DNA of 64,000 nucleotides from Blepharisma stoltei. Lineage: Eukaryota; Ciliophora; Heterotrichea; Heterotrichida; Blepharismidae. A model generated the notes under the pieces. That model made no database searches and was not told where the DNA came from. It saw nothing but the letters and a program-made list of their open reading frames with translations. The stretch spans positions 1 to 64,000 of the forward strand of contig CAJZBQ010000032.1 in assembly GCA_914767885.1 (NCBI GenBank), in the 5' to 3' direction. Numbering within the stretch: position 1 is the stretch's first letter; every line of letters starts with the position of its first letter. Below, in pieces: positions 12,310 to 22,498 of this stretch. The position numbers and the translations under genes were made by a program.

Positions 12310-12780
12310 TTATATTTCACATAGTTTGATGTCCACTGCTGCATCATCTATATGGAGTTCCGCTCCTATTTTGGATACTTTACCGATCCTGCGTCGTACA
12401 TCACCTATTCTTGATCTTAATGGCACCTCAAGAAGTTTAGATTTCGATTGCTTTCCTACCAGCACTCGGGTTAACTTTTTTTCTTGAGCATTTTTTTCTG
12501 AGATACTCAGCTAATCAAATCTCTCCGCATTTATTCATTTCCTATTCATCGTTGGTTAGATAGTCCCTCTCCTTCATTAATTTTATAAGAAATTATATAC
12601 TCCCTTAAGAATTTTTAGTGTTAATGCTAATCTGACTTTTCTTGATTATCTTTTATTTGTTAATACTTCTGCCACCCCTGCTATTTTTTCAGCATTTATG
12701 CTTTGCTGCTATAAATACAATATCATTAGCATAGAATTGCTTTCCAACCTTAATCATACTTTTTAAGCTAAAAGATCTTA
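12310..12780 (-). pseudogene. LINE-type reverse transcriptase relic
   Basis: On the minus strand near 12745-12700 the reading is KVGKQFYANDIVFIAAKHK. This is the catalytic RT motif with its surroundings (YADDI type, second residue pair degraded to YANDI). After a 1-nt frameshift it continues as MLKKIAGVAEVLTNK, then QEKSD, the RT palm/thumb pattern of non-LTR retrotransposons. A further open piece, EVPLRSRIGDVRRRIGK... ending CEI at 12310, has the basic C-terminal look of a LINE ORF2. Several frameshifts and stops make it dead. It is the only trace in the window of an enzyme that could have mobilised the GC-rich elements. The identification rests on motif reading, not a search. Confidence 0.6.
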
Positions 12781-12919
12781 AATGATAGGCTTAACTTTCA
12801 ATAAACTTGATTTCATTTTTCGGCCACCGATCTTTTAGCCTTGACTGAAAATCCTCTGTTTCAATTACAATAGCCTAACTGGCTGACCCAATGATATTAT
12901 CACAATAAAATCTTATAAA

Positions 12920-14131
12920 ATGGTTTTCTGAATTTTCATTTTCAGCTTGGCAATTTTTGATAGTTTTTACTGCGAAAAATATTTAAGTCCAACTGTGAAG
13001 GGTGAAAAAGCTTTATTTGGCTACCTTTGACTTTTCTTTGCCAACTATATTCCTTTAGCACTTTTAGACTCTTATCAGAGCGAAATTTCCCTTTTCCTAA
13101 ATACCTCAGGGCTTTCTTGATTAGAAAATGCCAGCCTTAGTGACCTTTTAAGATCTTTGTCAACATGAATTCTCAATTTTCTTCAATATTCAAGCATCCT
13201 CTATTGAATCAGCTTTTGAGCATCAGGCATCTTATCTTTACTGCTTATGACCTGGTATCAATTCAAACCTAAAAAAGCAAAAATTTCTGCCCTTCTCGGA
13301 ATGCTAAATTCTTTTTTCTTTTTATTTTACAGTTTTTCAGCAGAAAAATCTGAAAATTATATCTTGTTTCCAATAATGCTTGGGATTTATTTATTGACAT
13401 TTATCAAAATCAAATATGAGTATTTTTCTAGGCATGAGTTTTATGATATCATAGGATTCGCATTATTAAAGTCAGGTGTTAGCCATATCAGTGCCGCAGT
13501 CACCAAAATCCTCCAGTACAAGAGGCTCTACTGCTTTTCGACCCAGAGGGTCTTCTCCCGAAAATGGGTACCCTTCCGGTGTCTTTTGGCTCATCCTTGC
13601 CTTGCGGCTTCAGTCTTGAGTGAGCGTTATAATATCATAGAAAAATATAATATTTTTATTTTTATCAATGCAGTTCTCACACTGAAACGAATTTTTTACC
13701 CCAATCTTTTTTTTGATGTTTTTTATTATTTTATTCCTTTATATTTTTCAAATATAATTTGTTATTATTTTGTCACTTCTTATGAGACAACTTTTATATA
13801 TTTTGCAGATATTTGAAAGGAATTTCAGGAAAAGCGAAGAGCATCTCTTAATTTTGAAGAAAGTGACTGAAAGATATGTAAGATATATGGATTTCTTGTG
13901 ATTTTTACATATTTTATGTATATTTCATATGAATTATTTGGAAGCTTGTGAGAAAATTTTTGAGTTTTAAGAGAAGCTTTGTTTATTATAGGATCTGGGA
14001 GCGTAGGATACATTTTAATATACCCAGATGGTGATGACTCTTTCACCTTCCTTTATCAAAATAAATCAAGCACAATCTCTATTTATTGTCAAATTTTGGC
14101 TATTAGAACAATTATTAGCATAATAGTTTAA
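12920..14131 (+). CDS. Multipass membrane protein, copy 2
   Basis: ATG 12920 (MVFWIFIFSLAIFDSFYCEK) to TAA 14129-14131. Hydrophobic segments alternate with short polar loops, roughly seven helices, with TGA for Trp throughout. The frame contains a 186-bp insertion bounded by ATATCATAG (13446-13454, 13632-13640). Removing it gives HEFYDIIEKYNIF and 341 aa, matching copy 1 (10203-12038) across the junction. By chance the insert is open in this frame, so gene finders will read through it. No family is recognised. The overall layout could suit a receptor-like or transporter-like protein, but I cannot name one. Confidence 0.6.
13446..13640 (-). mobile_element. X element, copy 3, 5'-truncated, with 9-bp target repeats
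   Basis: This is the reverse complement of the 3' third of the X element at 15916-16462. Shared blocks include CTTGCGGCTTCAGTCTTGAG, CCAGAGGGT, GTCACCAAA and the 3' end running into AATC before the repeat. It is flanked by ATATCATAG direct repeats. Keeping the 3' end while lacking the 5' two thirds is the usual result of incomplete reverse transcription. Confidence 0.75.
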
Positions 14132-14297
14132 TTTTAAATGATGCCCATAATAAATAATATATATTTTTCAAATTAAATTGAGAATAAGAAGCTGCTTTAT
14201 TCAATTTTATTGGCTTTAAACTTTTGCTTAAGCTCAAATTTCTAGTTCTTTGAGAATTGCTATAAGAAAATGGACTTTTTATGCAAAATTATTTAAA

Positions 14298-15356
14298 ATG
14301 AATGAGTAACTCTTAAGCAGAGGTATGACAAAACTTGGCATTGTAGAGAATACTGGAACTGGCAAAACCTCGATTCTTATTAAATACTATGATGTCTTTT
14401 GGTGGCATGTATACACCTGCAAGAGATGCAATTTATGTATTTTTTACTATAGAAATGCAAATATATGAGCAAATCTGATATCAAAAAATACTCTTCCTTT
14501 GCATTGAAAGTATGATACGCTAGTGGCAATATGCCTGATTGCAGTATTTTATTTTAAAAATTGACTTGGAACTGTAAGAAACATAATTTATTGGAATTAG
14601 GAATGTGGGATATTAATAGCTTTTGACATTCGCAATCACATCACGGGCCAGAGATTTGCACCCATACATGCTTTTCGTACCCGAGAGACCCCGGCAGACA
14701 CCCGCCCCTCCATCACAGGAGAGTCTTGTGCAACCAATTGGACTTCTGGCTTGACTGATTCCATAGCACATAACTCCCAGTATCGTGTTATGGGGAGTCT
14801 TATCGCTCTATCCAGCTAAAACTTTGCTAGCGATGCATTTTCCAGGAATTTCCAGAGTAAAAACCCATGCCACAGGGATTAGCTCCTTAAGGCACAAGAA
14901 AATTCCACTCCCAATATACACTAAGGATGTCGGACCTTTTCTCAGCTTTCTTTCCCTATCTCACGCTCTGTGCAGGTATTGCCCAAGGGGTCAGGTTATC
15001 ATCTCCAATATATTAATGCATATGACATGTGAGATATTGAAATGTAACTCTCACTTGCTATCATCATACTATAAGTTTTTTTCTGATATTTATTGTATCT
15101 GATAGAAGTTCATTTGAGGATGTGAAGCGATTTATGAGCGAAATTAAAAGCTTAGCAGACAAACTCCTTCAATAATGCTTGTTGGGAATAAATCTGATCT
15201 AGCTAATCAAAGAGAAGTCTCATATGAAGAAGCTAAAATCTAGCTGATGAATTAAATATTTTATATATAGAAATTTCTGCGAAAACAGGATATAATATTG
15301 GATGCGGTATTCGGCTATTATATGAAGCTGTTAATAACAATTATTATCCGAGATAA
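14298..15356 (+). pseudogene. Rab-like GTPase, copy 2, disrupted
   Basis: ATG 14298, a 15-nt intron (gtaactcttaagcag), then TKLGIVENTGTGKTSILIKYYD, which keeps the P-loop GxGKTS. The frame then degenerates around the second intron (gtattttttactatag near 14438). A GC-rich insert (14603-15042) interrupts it. Downstream are remnants of VSDRSSFEDVKRFMSEIK, GNKSDL...QREVSYEEAK and EISAKTGYNIG, with single-base frame breaks, ending at TAA 15354-15356. It keeps the same intron positions as copies 1 and 3, so it arose by DNA duplication, not retroposition. Confidence 0.65.
14603..15042. mobile_element. GC-rich insertion with 16-bp imperfect direct repeats
   Basis: ATGTGGGATATTAATA (14603-14618) and ATGTGAGATATTGAAA (15027-15042) flank about 408 bp of markedly GC-richer, non-coding DNA. 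Copies 1 and 3 of the Rab family are uninterrupted at this point, which marks this as an insertion. I see no clear sequence match to X apart from a weak 3' resemblance (GTCAGGTTATCATCTCC). Confidence 0.6.
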
Positions 15357-15639
15357 AAAAATAAAGATACTTAATTTTGATAGCATGAATTTAATACCAG
15401 ATCCTAACCTGATTTATTATAAATTTAGCTTATCTTGCTGTTTAAGTAATAAGTTGTAAAAATATCTAGATAGTAATTTAAAATCTATAAAATGACAACA
15501 TAGCTAGCAAAATCTATGAAGAATAGTACGTAGAATAGTTACAGCTAACTCTGTAAAAATTATATATAAAATTGCAAATGACCAATTTATTAAATAAACA
15601 ATTATCTTTTTATGAAATTATTGGTGGAAAGTCTCAAAA

Positions 15640-15800
15640 AAACTTATGCTTAGTAAAATTTATGTTTTTAAAACACAGTTTGTTTAAAATTGAACAGAAT
15701 TAGCTAAAGATTTCATAATAATAGTTATCATTTATATATATTTTTTTTTCATAAAAGATTTTTCTAATGGTTGTGTTCGCTCATGGAAGAGGGGAGTTAG
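15640..15800 (+). mobile_element. MITE B relic (3' half)
   Basis: Internal B sequence (AAAATTTATGTTTTTAAAAC, then AGAATTAGCTAAAGATTTCA) and the terminal GTTCGCTCATGGAAGAGGGG are present. The opposite terminus is lost. It abuts MITE C. Confidence 0.6.
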
Positions 15801-15804
15801 TAAT

Positions 15805-16745
15805 TAACGATGACCCCCCCCTCAATCTTCATGTCTATTGCAACAAAAATGCAATTTTTTAATATAAAATTTTATATAAAAAAAATAATAATTTTCATGT
15901 CTCTTGCAACAAATTATATATATTAAAATGGCGACACGTGTCAGCCTGCCCTCTTGGCGCAGCATTCCAGACCTTATGGCTAATGCGAACTGGGACGAAC
16001 TCCGAGCCGAGAATCAGACGCAGACTCAAGAAGTGTATATCCGGGCAGGTTTTGGCTGCTTTCCTGTGGTTGGAAATAGATTAGCTCAACAACGTCCTTT
16101 TGATCCGAGGACCCATGGGCATTCCTCTACCGAGAAACTGGGGTTTTGCCCAGGCCACAGGGGAACAGTCTTTTTCGTGTAGCTGTAGAAGGAAGGTACT
16201 TTGACACCCGATAGACTCTAAGGAGCTGATCCTTGGAATCAAGCTACTCCAATTGCCCGCAGCAGGGACGCATAAGTCCATAAGCCGCCCACTCAAGACT
16301 GAAGCCGCAAGGCAAGGAGGAGACAGAAGGTACCGGAAGGGCACTCGTAAGAGGAATACACCCTCTGGGCTGGAATCGAAAAGCGGTAGAACCTTCTGCA
16401 CGGGAGGTCTTTGGTGACTGTGTCACCAATATGGCTAGCGCCTGCCTGTAATAATCCTAATCCTCTTGCAACAAATTTTAGATGCGCATCTTAAATTTTT
16501 CTGTACTTTTTAGCTAGATAAGTTTAATAAAATAGCGAGCAATGACAATAGCCGTCCAAATCTCGATGAGAAGGTCATTGACACGCCTACAGCAGCGCTG
16601 TTTTATGGGGTTTTTTTGAGAAACTCACCTAGAGAAAAATGCATTAATTCTTTTTTATAAAAATGTTGTTGCAGTAGGCATGAAAATTTTTTCGAAAAAT
16701 TTTTGTTGCAGTAGACATGAAGATTGAGGGGAGGGGTCATCGTTA
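15805..16745. mobile_element. MITE C with long terminal inverted repeats
   Basis: TAACGATGACCCC at 15805 followed by CTCAATCTTCATGTCTATTG is mirrored at 16745 (GGGGTCATCGTTA preceded by AGTAGACATGAAGATTGAGG). The terminal arms are about 40 bp. Partial internal copies of the same arm (TCATGTCTCTTGCAACAAA near 15896; GTTGTTGCAGTAGGCATGAA near 16665) show older internal structure. The interior carries an X element with its own target repeat. MITE C was therefore resident first. No transposase is encoded. Confidence 0.75.
15901..16477 (+). mobile_element. X element, copy 1 (full length), with 15-bp target repeats
   Basis: The body is 15916-16462, about 547 bp and strikingly GC-rich, between perfect CTCTTGCAACAAATT repeats. 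It starts ATATATATTAAAATGGCGAC and ends TAATAATCCTAATC. It matches 33732-34199 almost end to end (TTCCAGACCTTATGGCTA, GCCCAGGCCACAGG, CTGTAGAAGGAAGG, CACTCAAGACTGA, CCCTCTGGGCTGGA). Palindromes GACACGTGTC near the start and GGTGACTGTGTCACC near the end suggest a folded RNA. The small frames within it are chance. SINE-like by structure; its RNA ancestor is not recognised. Confidence 0.8.
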
Positions 16746-16784
16746 TATTAAATTCTTCTCTATAAGTTTTATATTTCAATTGGA

Positions 16785-16973
16785 GGTAATAGTTTAACTG
16801 AAAGAAATATTCAATATAATGATATCAAGCGAAAGTTGGAAGAAAAAAGTAAAAACAGTAATAAAAATGAGAATTTATGGGATGGTGAAGGAGAAAACGA
16901 GTCTTTTATAAATGATGGTCTCATAAAGGAGGCGATAACCGCTAAATATATAAATAAATTATCCTATAATTAA
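16785..16973 (+). pseudogene. C-terminal fragment of an unidentified gene
   Basis: A clean frame of 62 codons reads GNSLTERNIQYNDIKRKLEE, continues acidic and Lys/Asn-rich, and ends ITAKYINKLSYN at TAA 16971-16973. There is no start codon. The 5' side runs into MITE C, which may have separated it from its N-terminal part. Not identified. It could also be chance. Confidence 0.3.
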
Positions 16974-17234
16974 ATCAAATAAAATCTATAATGATCATGT
17001 TCAAATATCCAAGACTTTTTTTAAAGCAATACGCCCTTTTTTACTAATTAAATAGCAATTATGCTATAGAATAATAAATATTGAAAACATATATAGCTTG
17101 CTAATTATTATTAGGAGAATTTTAAGCTAATTTTTAAATTTTAATTGCTTTTATTCTTATAGGAGGTTAAATTTTTTATTCAAACTAATTATAATTATTA
17201 TGAACAAATAGATTTTATTGCAAAAATATATAAA

Positions 17235-17864
17235 ATGGATGAGTAATTTTCAAGCAGCACCTTGGTTAAATTTTGCATAGTCGGGAATTCTGGTACTGGA
17301 AAAACCTCATTTCTTCTTAGATACTGTGATGGCATTTTCAGTGAGGCATATACTCCTACTATAGGCGTAGACTTTGTATTTTTTATTATAGAGATATAAA
17401 CATATAAGCAAATCTGATTTATACAATGATTCTTCATTTATATTGCAAATATGAGACACAGGAGGGGATATTCCTGATAATCATTTTTATATTAAAAATT
17501 GAACTGTAGCTGAAAATAAAACATTTATTGTAATTAGCATATGAGATGAAGAAATATGACTCTCAATTATTATCATAACACATTAGGTTTTCTTCTTGTA
17601 TTTAGCATAATTGATAGAAATTCGTTTGAGAATGTAAAGCTATTTATGGGATATATCAAAAATTCTGGCTTAAGAAGAAGTTGAACAATGCTGATTGGAA
17701 ATAAATGTGATCTAAAAGACCAAAGAGAAGTTTCGTATGAAGAAGCTAAAAAAATAGCTGATGAATGAGATATTTTATATATAGAAGTGTCTGCTAAAAC
17801 AGGCCATAATATAGGGCGTCCTGCTAAGTTATTATGTGAAATTATTGAGAAGCTTGACAATTAA
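17235..17864 (+). CDS. Rab-like small GTPase, copy 3 (intact after splicing and excision)
   Basis: ATG 17235, intron 17243-17257 (15 nt), intron 17376-17391 (16 nt), and a TA-bounded 86-bp segment (17471-17556) whose removal rejoins DTGGDMTLNYYHNT. The total is 513 nt, 170 aa, stop TAA 17862-17864. G1 GNSGTGKTS, switch I YTPTIGVDF, G3 WDTGG, G4 NKCD and G5 SAKTG are present. The family's catalytic DTAGQ is DTGGD, so the glutamine needed for GTP hydrolysis is missing. Switch II is short and there is no C-terminal cysteine for a prenyl anchor. It could be a GTP-locked or non-cycling paralogue. It is one of four linked copies with the same intron positions. Confidence 0.65.
17471..17556 (+). other. 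Probable IES, 86 bp, in Rab-like copy 3
   Basis: Bounded by TA in GGGGATATTCC and GAAATATGACT. The equivalent segment lies at the same codon in copy 1 (9250-9331) and copy 2 (from about 14534), with shared internal sequence (AATTGAACTGTAGCTGAAAA type). The insertion therefore predates the duplications. Removal turns two conflicting frames into one. Confidence 0.55.
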
Positions 17865-18185
17865 AGAACCAAAATAAGATTAACTAAACTAGAAGTGAAT
17901 TATATTGAAATAATTTAATAAATTTCATATATGTTTATGGAAAAATCGATTTTTAATAATTGAAATTATCAGTATTAAATGGATCAAGGCAAGTTTAAAT
18001 TTAAAATTAGAGGAAGCCCAAAAACTGTCAAACAACAATTCTCCATACGTGCTTTTAATGCTTTCCTGTGATGCAAGCAACCGCAGCATATATGCTTTTA
18101 CACCCTAAATAAAAATAAGAACACTTAACATTAGAAAACGCTAGCGATAATATTATAAGGAGAAAGGTCTTGCATGATTATTTTC

Positions 18186-18426
18186 GCTATACTTCAGGAA
18201 TCTTTATTATATTAGTGTAAATGACAGATTTTCATTTTTCGATGTGGATGGATTCATAGGAGATATTAAAAATTCAAGGAAAGAAACTCCTTTTATAGTT
18301 TTAATTGGAAATAAATGTGATTTAAGAGAACAAAGAGAAGTCTCATATGAAATAGCTAAGAACTTAGCTGATAGATGCAATATTTTATATGCGGAAGTGT
18401 CTACGAAAACTGGTTATAATATATAA
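18186..18426 (+). pseudogene. Rab-like GTPase, copy 4, C-terminal fragment
   Basis: Remnants of YTSGIF..., VNDRFSFFDVDGFIGDIK, then a clean IVLIGNKCDLREQREVSYE (G4) and AEVSTKTGYNI (G5 region) before TAA at 18424-18426. No P-loop or switch sequences are found upstream. A truncated duplicate. Confidence 0.65.
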
Positions 18427-18587
18427 TGCATAATTCAGCTATAGCATTTTGATATATTATTATGCCGCTGCATTTTCATTGTTTTATGCGTGATTTATTT
18501 TAGATATTCATTGCTGTAACTAATCGCAGCCTTTAGCAAAAATAAAAGCTGAATATTTTAAAATCAGTTAAATATCATAAGAATTGT

Positions 18588-18911
18588 AAACTCCCCCCCT
18601 CCGTCTCCGTGAACGAACAAAAAAATCTTGTTCGCTGACAGATGTGGTTAATTTTTTTTTCGAAATTTAAAAAAAAATCCTAATTCGCAAAATTTGGAAA
18701 ACAAATATCAAATTAATTTGTAAAATTTATGTTTTAAAACGCGATTTGTTTAAAATTAAACAAAATTAGCTCGAGATTTCATTATAGTAATTATCACTTA
18801 TTTATCCAAACTTTTTTCATAAAAAATTTTTGTTAGCTCATGGAGGGTGAGTTTTTAGGCAAAAATAGCGATTTTCTAATGATTTTGTTCGCTCACGGAG
18901 GGGAGGGAGTA
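18588..18911 (+). mobile_element. MITE B, copy 2
   Basis: Terminal CTCCGTGAACGAACAAAA at the left and TTTGTTCGCTCACGGAGG at the right, with the family's AT-rich core (AAAATTTATGTTTTAAAACG; TTCATTATAGTAATTATCAC). It is intergenic, between Rab copy 4 and the TPR gene. Confidence 0.8.
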
Positions 18912-18972
18912 AGAAGATTTTTTAAAATTAATTTTTAGTTTATTTTCTATTGAGCATTTTTGATATATTTTA

Positions 18973-20973
18973 CTATCGTCTACCACTTTTCAGTCTAGTA
19001 GCTTCATAAAGGCATTCCAAAGATTCTGTATCTTTGCCTACAACCTTAAGAGCTTTTCCTTTTGCCTCATAATATTCTGGATTAATAGCATTATTTCTAA
19101 TTGCTATATCAAAGTGGTTTATTGAGTCTCAATGCTGGCCTTCATCATATAAAATTTTTCCCAGCTGGAAATGCGCAAAATGATTATTTGAATCGAGGCT
19201 TATAGCTATGAATAAACAATCCTTAGCGTCTTCAATTTTGTTTTCAAGTTTTAGCACAAGTCCTTTATTCGCATAAGCATTTGCATTTTTTGGATCAATT
19301 TTTATGGCTTTATCATAATATCTTTTAGATGACTTATAATTTTTTTCCTCAAAGTAAATATTTCCGATTTTTAAGCAAACATCAGCTAATTTATGGTCTA
19401 TTAGCAAGGCTTCTTTATAAGCTTTAAGAGCTTCACTTTTGTTATTACTTCTAAATAGAGCATTTCCTTTGCCAACATATGCAGATGCAAGAGTTGGCTT
19501 GAATTTAATTGATTTGTTGAAGTATTCTATTGACTCTGAAAATTTATTGTGCTTTAAAAGAAGCTCTCCAATATGATTGTAGACTCAATCGCTAGCAGGA
19601 TCTATTTCAATTATTTTTTCTAAACAATTTATTGCTTCTTTTATATTGTTAATTTTTTCATGTATTTCTCCTTTTTTGTGATAATATTGCTTTTCATAAG
19701 GCGAAATACGAATAGCTATGTCAAGATAAGGCAAAGCATCTTCGATTGATTCTTGTTCTAGCAAAATACATGCAAATTGAAAATATTCAGGATGATAATT
19801 TTGATCCATTTGGATGGCTTTATCATAGCATTTCCAAGCTTCATTTCCGTCACCGAGTCTATTAAGAGCTGAACCTCTGTGGCCGTAAGCAAAGCTAAAC
19901 ATTGGACAATCTTCAATTATTTTATTTGATAGACTCAAAGCTTTCTTATATGATTTTTTTTCAAGTAAAGCATCAAGCTTTAAAAATCTTAAAATATTAT
20001 TTTCCAACCCTATATTTAATAATTGATTATAGGACTCAATGCTTTCTTGAAATCTATTTTGACTCTGTTTTTCTAAAGCTTTCATAACATAGGGAATTGA
20101 AAAAGATGGATCTATTTTAATAAGACTGTCCCAGCATTCTATTGCAGACCCGCTTTTTTGTAATTTTGCTAGAGATAAACCTCTGTAAAAAATGGCATCC
20201 AAATAATCTGGCTGCAATTTTATAGCAAGACTAAAAGAGCTAAGAGCCTCATTTCATTTTCCACAATGATATTTAAGCATCCCCTGCTTAAAATACCAAA
20301 AACTATTAAAGGCTTCATAATTTTCAGTGTCTCAATTTCACGATTCTATAAATTTATTCCATTTTTCTAATTCTTCAGTAGATTTACCTTGCTCATCGCT
20401 CTTATGTCCTCTTATTTTATTAATTTCTCTCTGCAAACCTGAACTTATTTCATTTATTTGCAAATCATCAAAATTTATATTTTCGATAAATTTGCCAACA
20501 CAATCCAAAAGTTTGCAAAAGCCTTCGAGTTTGTCTAGTTTTTCATTGGTAGATATGCAGCATCGTTCTATTTTGTCAGCTGACATACGATGCTTAGAAT
20601 GTCTATCAGAAACGCTGTTATCCGCTGAAAGTTGAGAAAGATGGTCATCTAAAGAATCTAATTGAGAGTCTGAGGATGAAAGATAATATTTTAAGGCTTT
20701 TTCTAGTTTTATGATGATCCCACTAGTTGCATTGATTGATTTTTGCTTGGCTGATTGAATGCTAGACTTTGCATTATTGAGAAGACTTATGTGATTTTGG
20801 TTTGCAATTCAATCGTCTGAGGCGCTAAAGGGAACAATACGGTGACCACCTCCAGGAAGCTGTATATGATCAGGGGCATGTTGCTCACATAAAAATGTAG
20901 GAGAGGAAGTGCATATGCACTTAAGTTCAGCGTTTCTTAAACAGTATTGGAAAGAGCACTTTCTTGAATTCAT
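18973..20973 (-). CDS. Zinc-binding / coiled-coil / TPR protein
   Basis: ATG 20973 to TAG 18973-18975, 666 aa, uninterrupted with TGA as Trp. The N-terminus MNSRKCSFQYCLRNAELKC, with CEQHAPDH, repeats the Cys/His layout of the gene at 5480-8698. A Ser-rich and coiled-coil linker covers about residues 45-210 (...RCCISTNEKLDKLEGFCKLL...). At least ten TPRs follow (for example NAYANKGLVLKLENKIEDAK). Unlike the telomere-proximal relatives it has no kelch section. Same family, different architecture. Probably a cytoplasmic scaffold. No IES or intron was needed to read it. Confidence 0.8.
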
Positions 20974-21600
20974 ATAATTAATATAAATGAGATAAATTTC
21001 AGAGATTAGGAAAATTTATTTAAGTTTTTTTTGATATTTGATTTCTCTCTGGAGTTTATTGCGAGAAAGTAGCTTGCTTTATTATTTTGGGGTTGAAAAA
21101 TTGCAGGTGCTTCTAGCTTACTTCCCAACTTGCAACAAAATTTTCTGCTAATCTTTTTTAAGATTTATTAATATACTCATAGAAATTAAGAGTTTAAAGA
21201 AATTAATAATTAACTCTTATTAGACATTGAATCTAAAAATTTAATATATAATTTTTTAATAGATTTTCAATAATAAAATCAAGCTATTTCATTTGAGTTC
21301 GCTAAAGTAAACAATTATCGAATAATTATTTAGTAATTAAATATTAAATTAGTTTTCTCTATACAGTTAAATAAAATTATTTTGATGATCAAATAATACG
21401 AAGATATAATAAATTATAAGAAATTTAAGAAGTTAAATTCTATATAATTTTCTTGGTCAAGCACAACTCAATAAATTGCATTAAATTTATTGATTCATTT
21501 TTTAATAAATATGCTAATTTAATTTCATCTAAATCTATTTAAATTAAAATAATTTATTCGAATATTATTTTTTTGTTGAAAAGGAAAAAAGATAATAAGT
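20974..21600. other. AT-rich spacer, no gene seen
   Basis: Over 75% A/T with no coherent frame. It contains the 5' flanks of the TPR gene (minus) and the PDZ fragment (plus). Confidence 0.5.
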
Positions 21601-21615
21601 TATCAAGATTTACTA

Positions 21616-21849
21616 TTGGTCGCTAAGTTTACCCAGGCTTCTCCAGGCTTAGCAGTTATAAAAGTGCAGCCTGGTAGTCCAGCTGAAAAAGCAGGAATCA
21701 GAGTTGGCGATATTATGGTGTCGGCTGATGGAAAAGAACTAAATAGTGCTGAAGATTTTTATAAAGTTGTCAGATTTAAAATAGGAATTGTTTTACACTT
21801 AGATATTTTGAGGGGAAAAGAAAAACTTAGTTTTACTATAACAGCATAA
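21616..21849 (+). pseudogene. PDZ-domain fragment (HtrA-type)
   Basis: The frame reads ASPGLAVIKVQPGSPAEKAG, IRVGDIMVSADGKELN, ending in LSFTITA and TAA. This is the carboxylate-binding and core region of a PDZ domain like those at the C-terminus of HtrA/DegP proteases. No ATG and no protease domain are found upstream, so it is a 3' gene fragment. A decayed second copy is at 24185-24380. Both copies are followed by the same flank (ACATAAAGTGCGAATCTGTT near 21940 and 24522). Confidence 0.6.
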
Positions 21850-22498
21850 TAATTATATAAAATATTAGTCTCTAATATACTGAGGAATGCAGCTTTTTGT
21901 TAAATTATTTTTAAATATCGTAATTTAGATTTTATAGACATAAAGTGCGAATCTGTTAAGGTAATTATTTATAGACATGAAAGATATCTAATATATTATT
22001 TTCGCCTTACTCCAATCATTAGCATTCGTTAATAATCTAATGAATAATATCTTTGAATCACAGTTTAAAGTAGAAATTTCATTTAAAGATAATAATTTCC
22101 TTGAAAAGACCCAGTGAGAAAAAATTTTTACTTGTTGATGTCCTTAGCCAATATAACAGTCTTATTAGAATTAGTGGAGCGTTAAGAATCCAGGGTGACT
22201 AGAGAGTTATTTTCAGCGAATAATATTTTATTTATTTGAAATTATTTTCTCAATATTTATAGACCAGCTATATTTAACTAAATTTTCTATAATTTTGCCA
22301 GCATCAACTATGTCACAAAGCCTAGCTTGAGGTGCTAATTATATGATCCCACATTGCAAGACATCTATATATTATCTTTAAAAGAAATTCTATTTTTCAG
22401 AGAAGTGTTAGAGCATAGTAAATAATAAATTTATTTTAAATAATTTGAGCCTGATATTATACATCGAAATGAAATTCCTTAGGGTTTTTACTAATAAA

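Noticed and set aside
13247-13816. A single 189-aa frame through the X insertion in the membrane-protein gene
   Set aside because: The middle 62 residues are antisense X sequence between target repeats and are absent from the paralogue. The gene is longer on both sides once TGA is Trp.
14600-15000. rRNA or tRNA gene in the GC-rich insertions
   Set aside because: GC content suggested RNA genes, but I found no recognisable rRNA core, tRNA boxes or conserved helices.
15904-16429. Three open frames over the X element (92, 106 and 61 codons)
   Set aside because: They overlap on both strands, are not conserved in the other X copies and read like random GC-rich translation.
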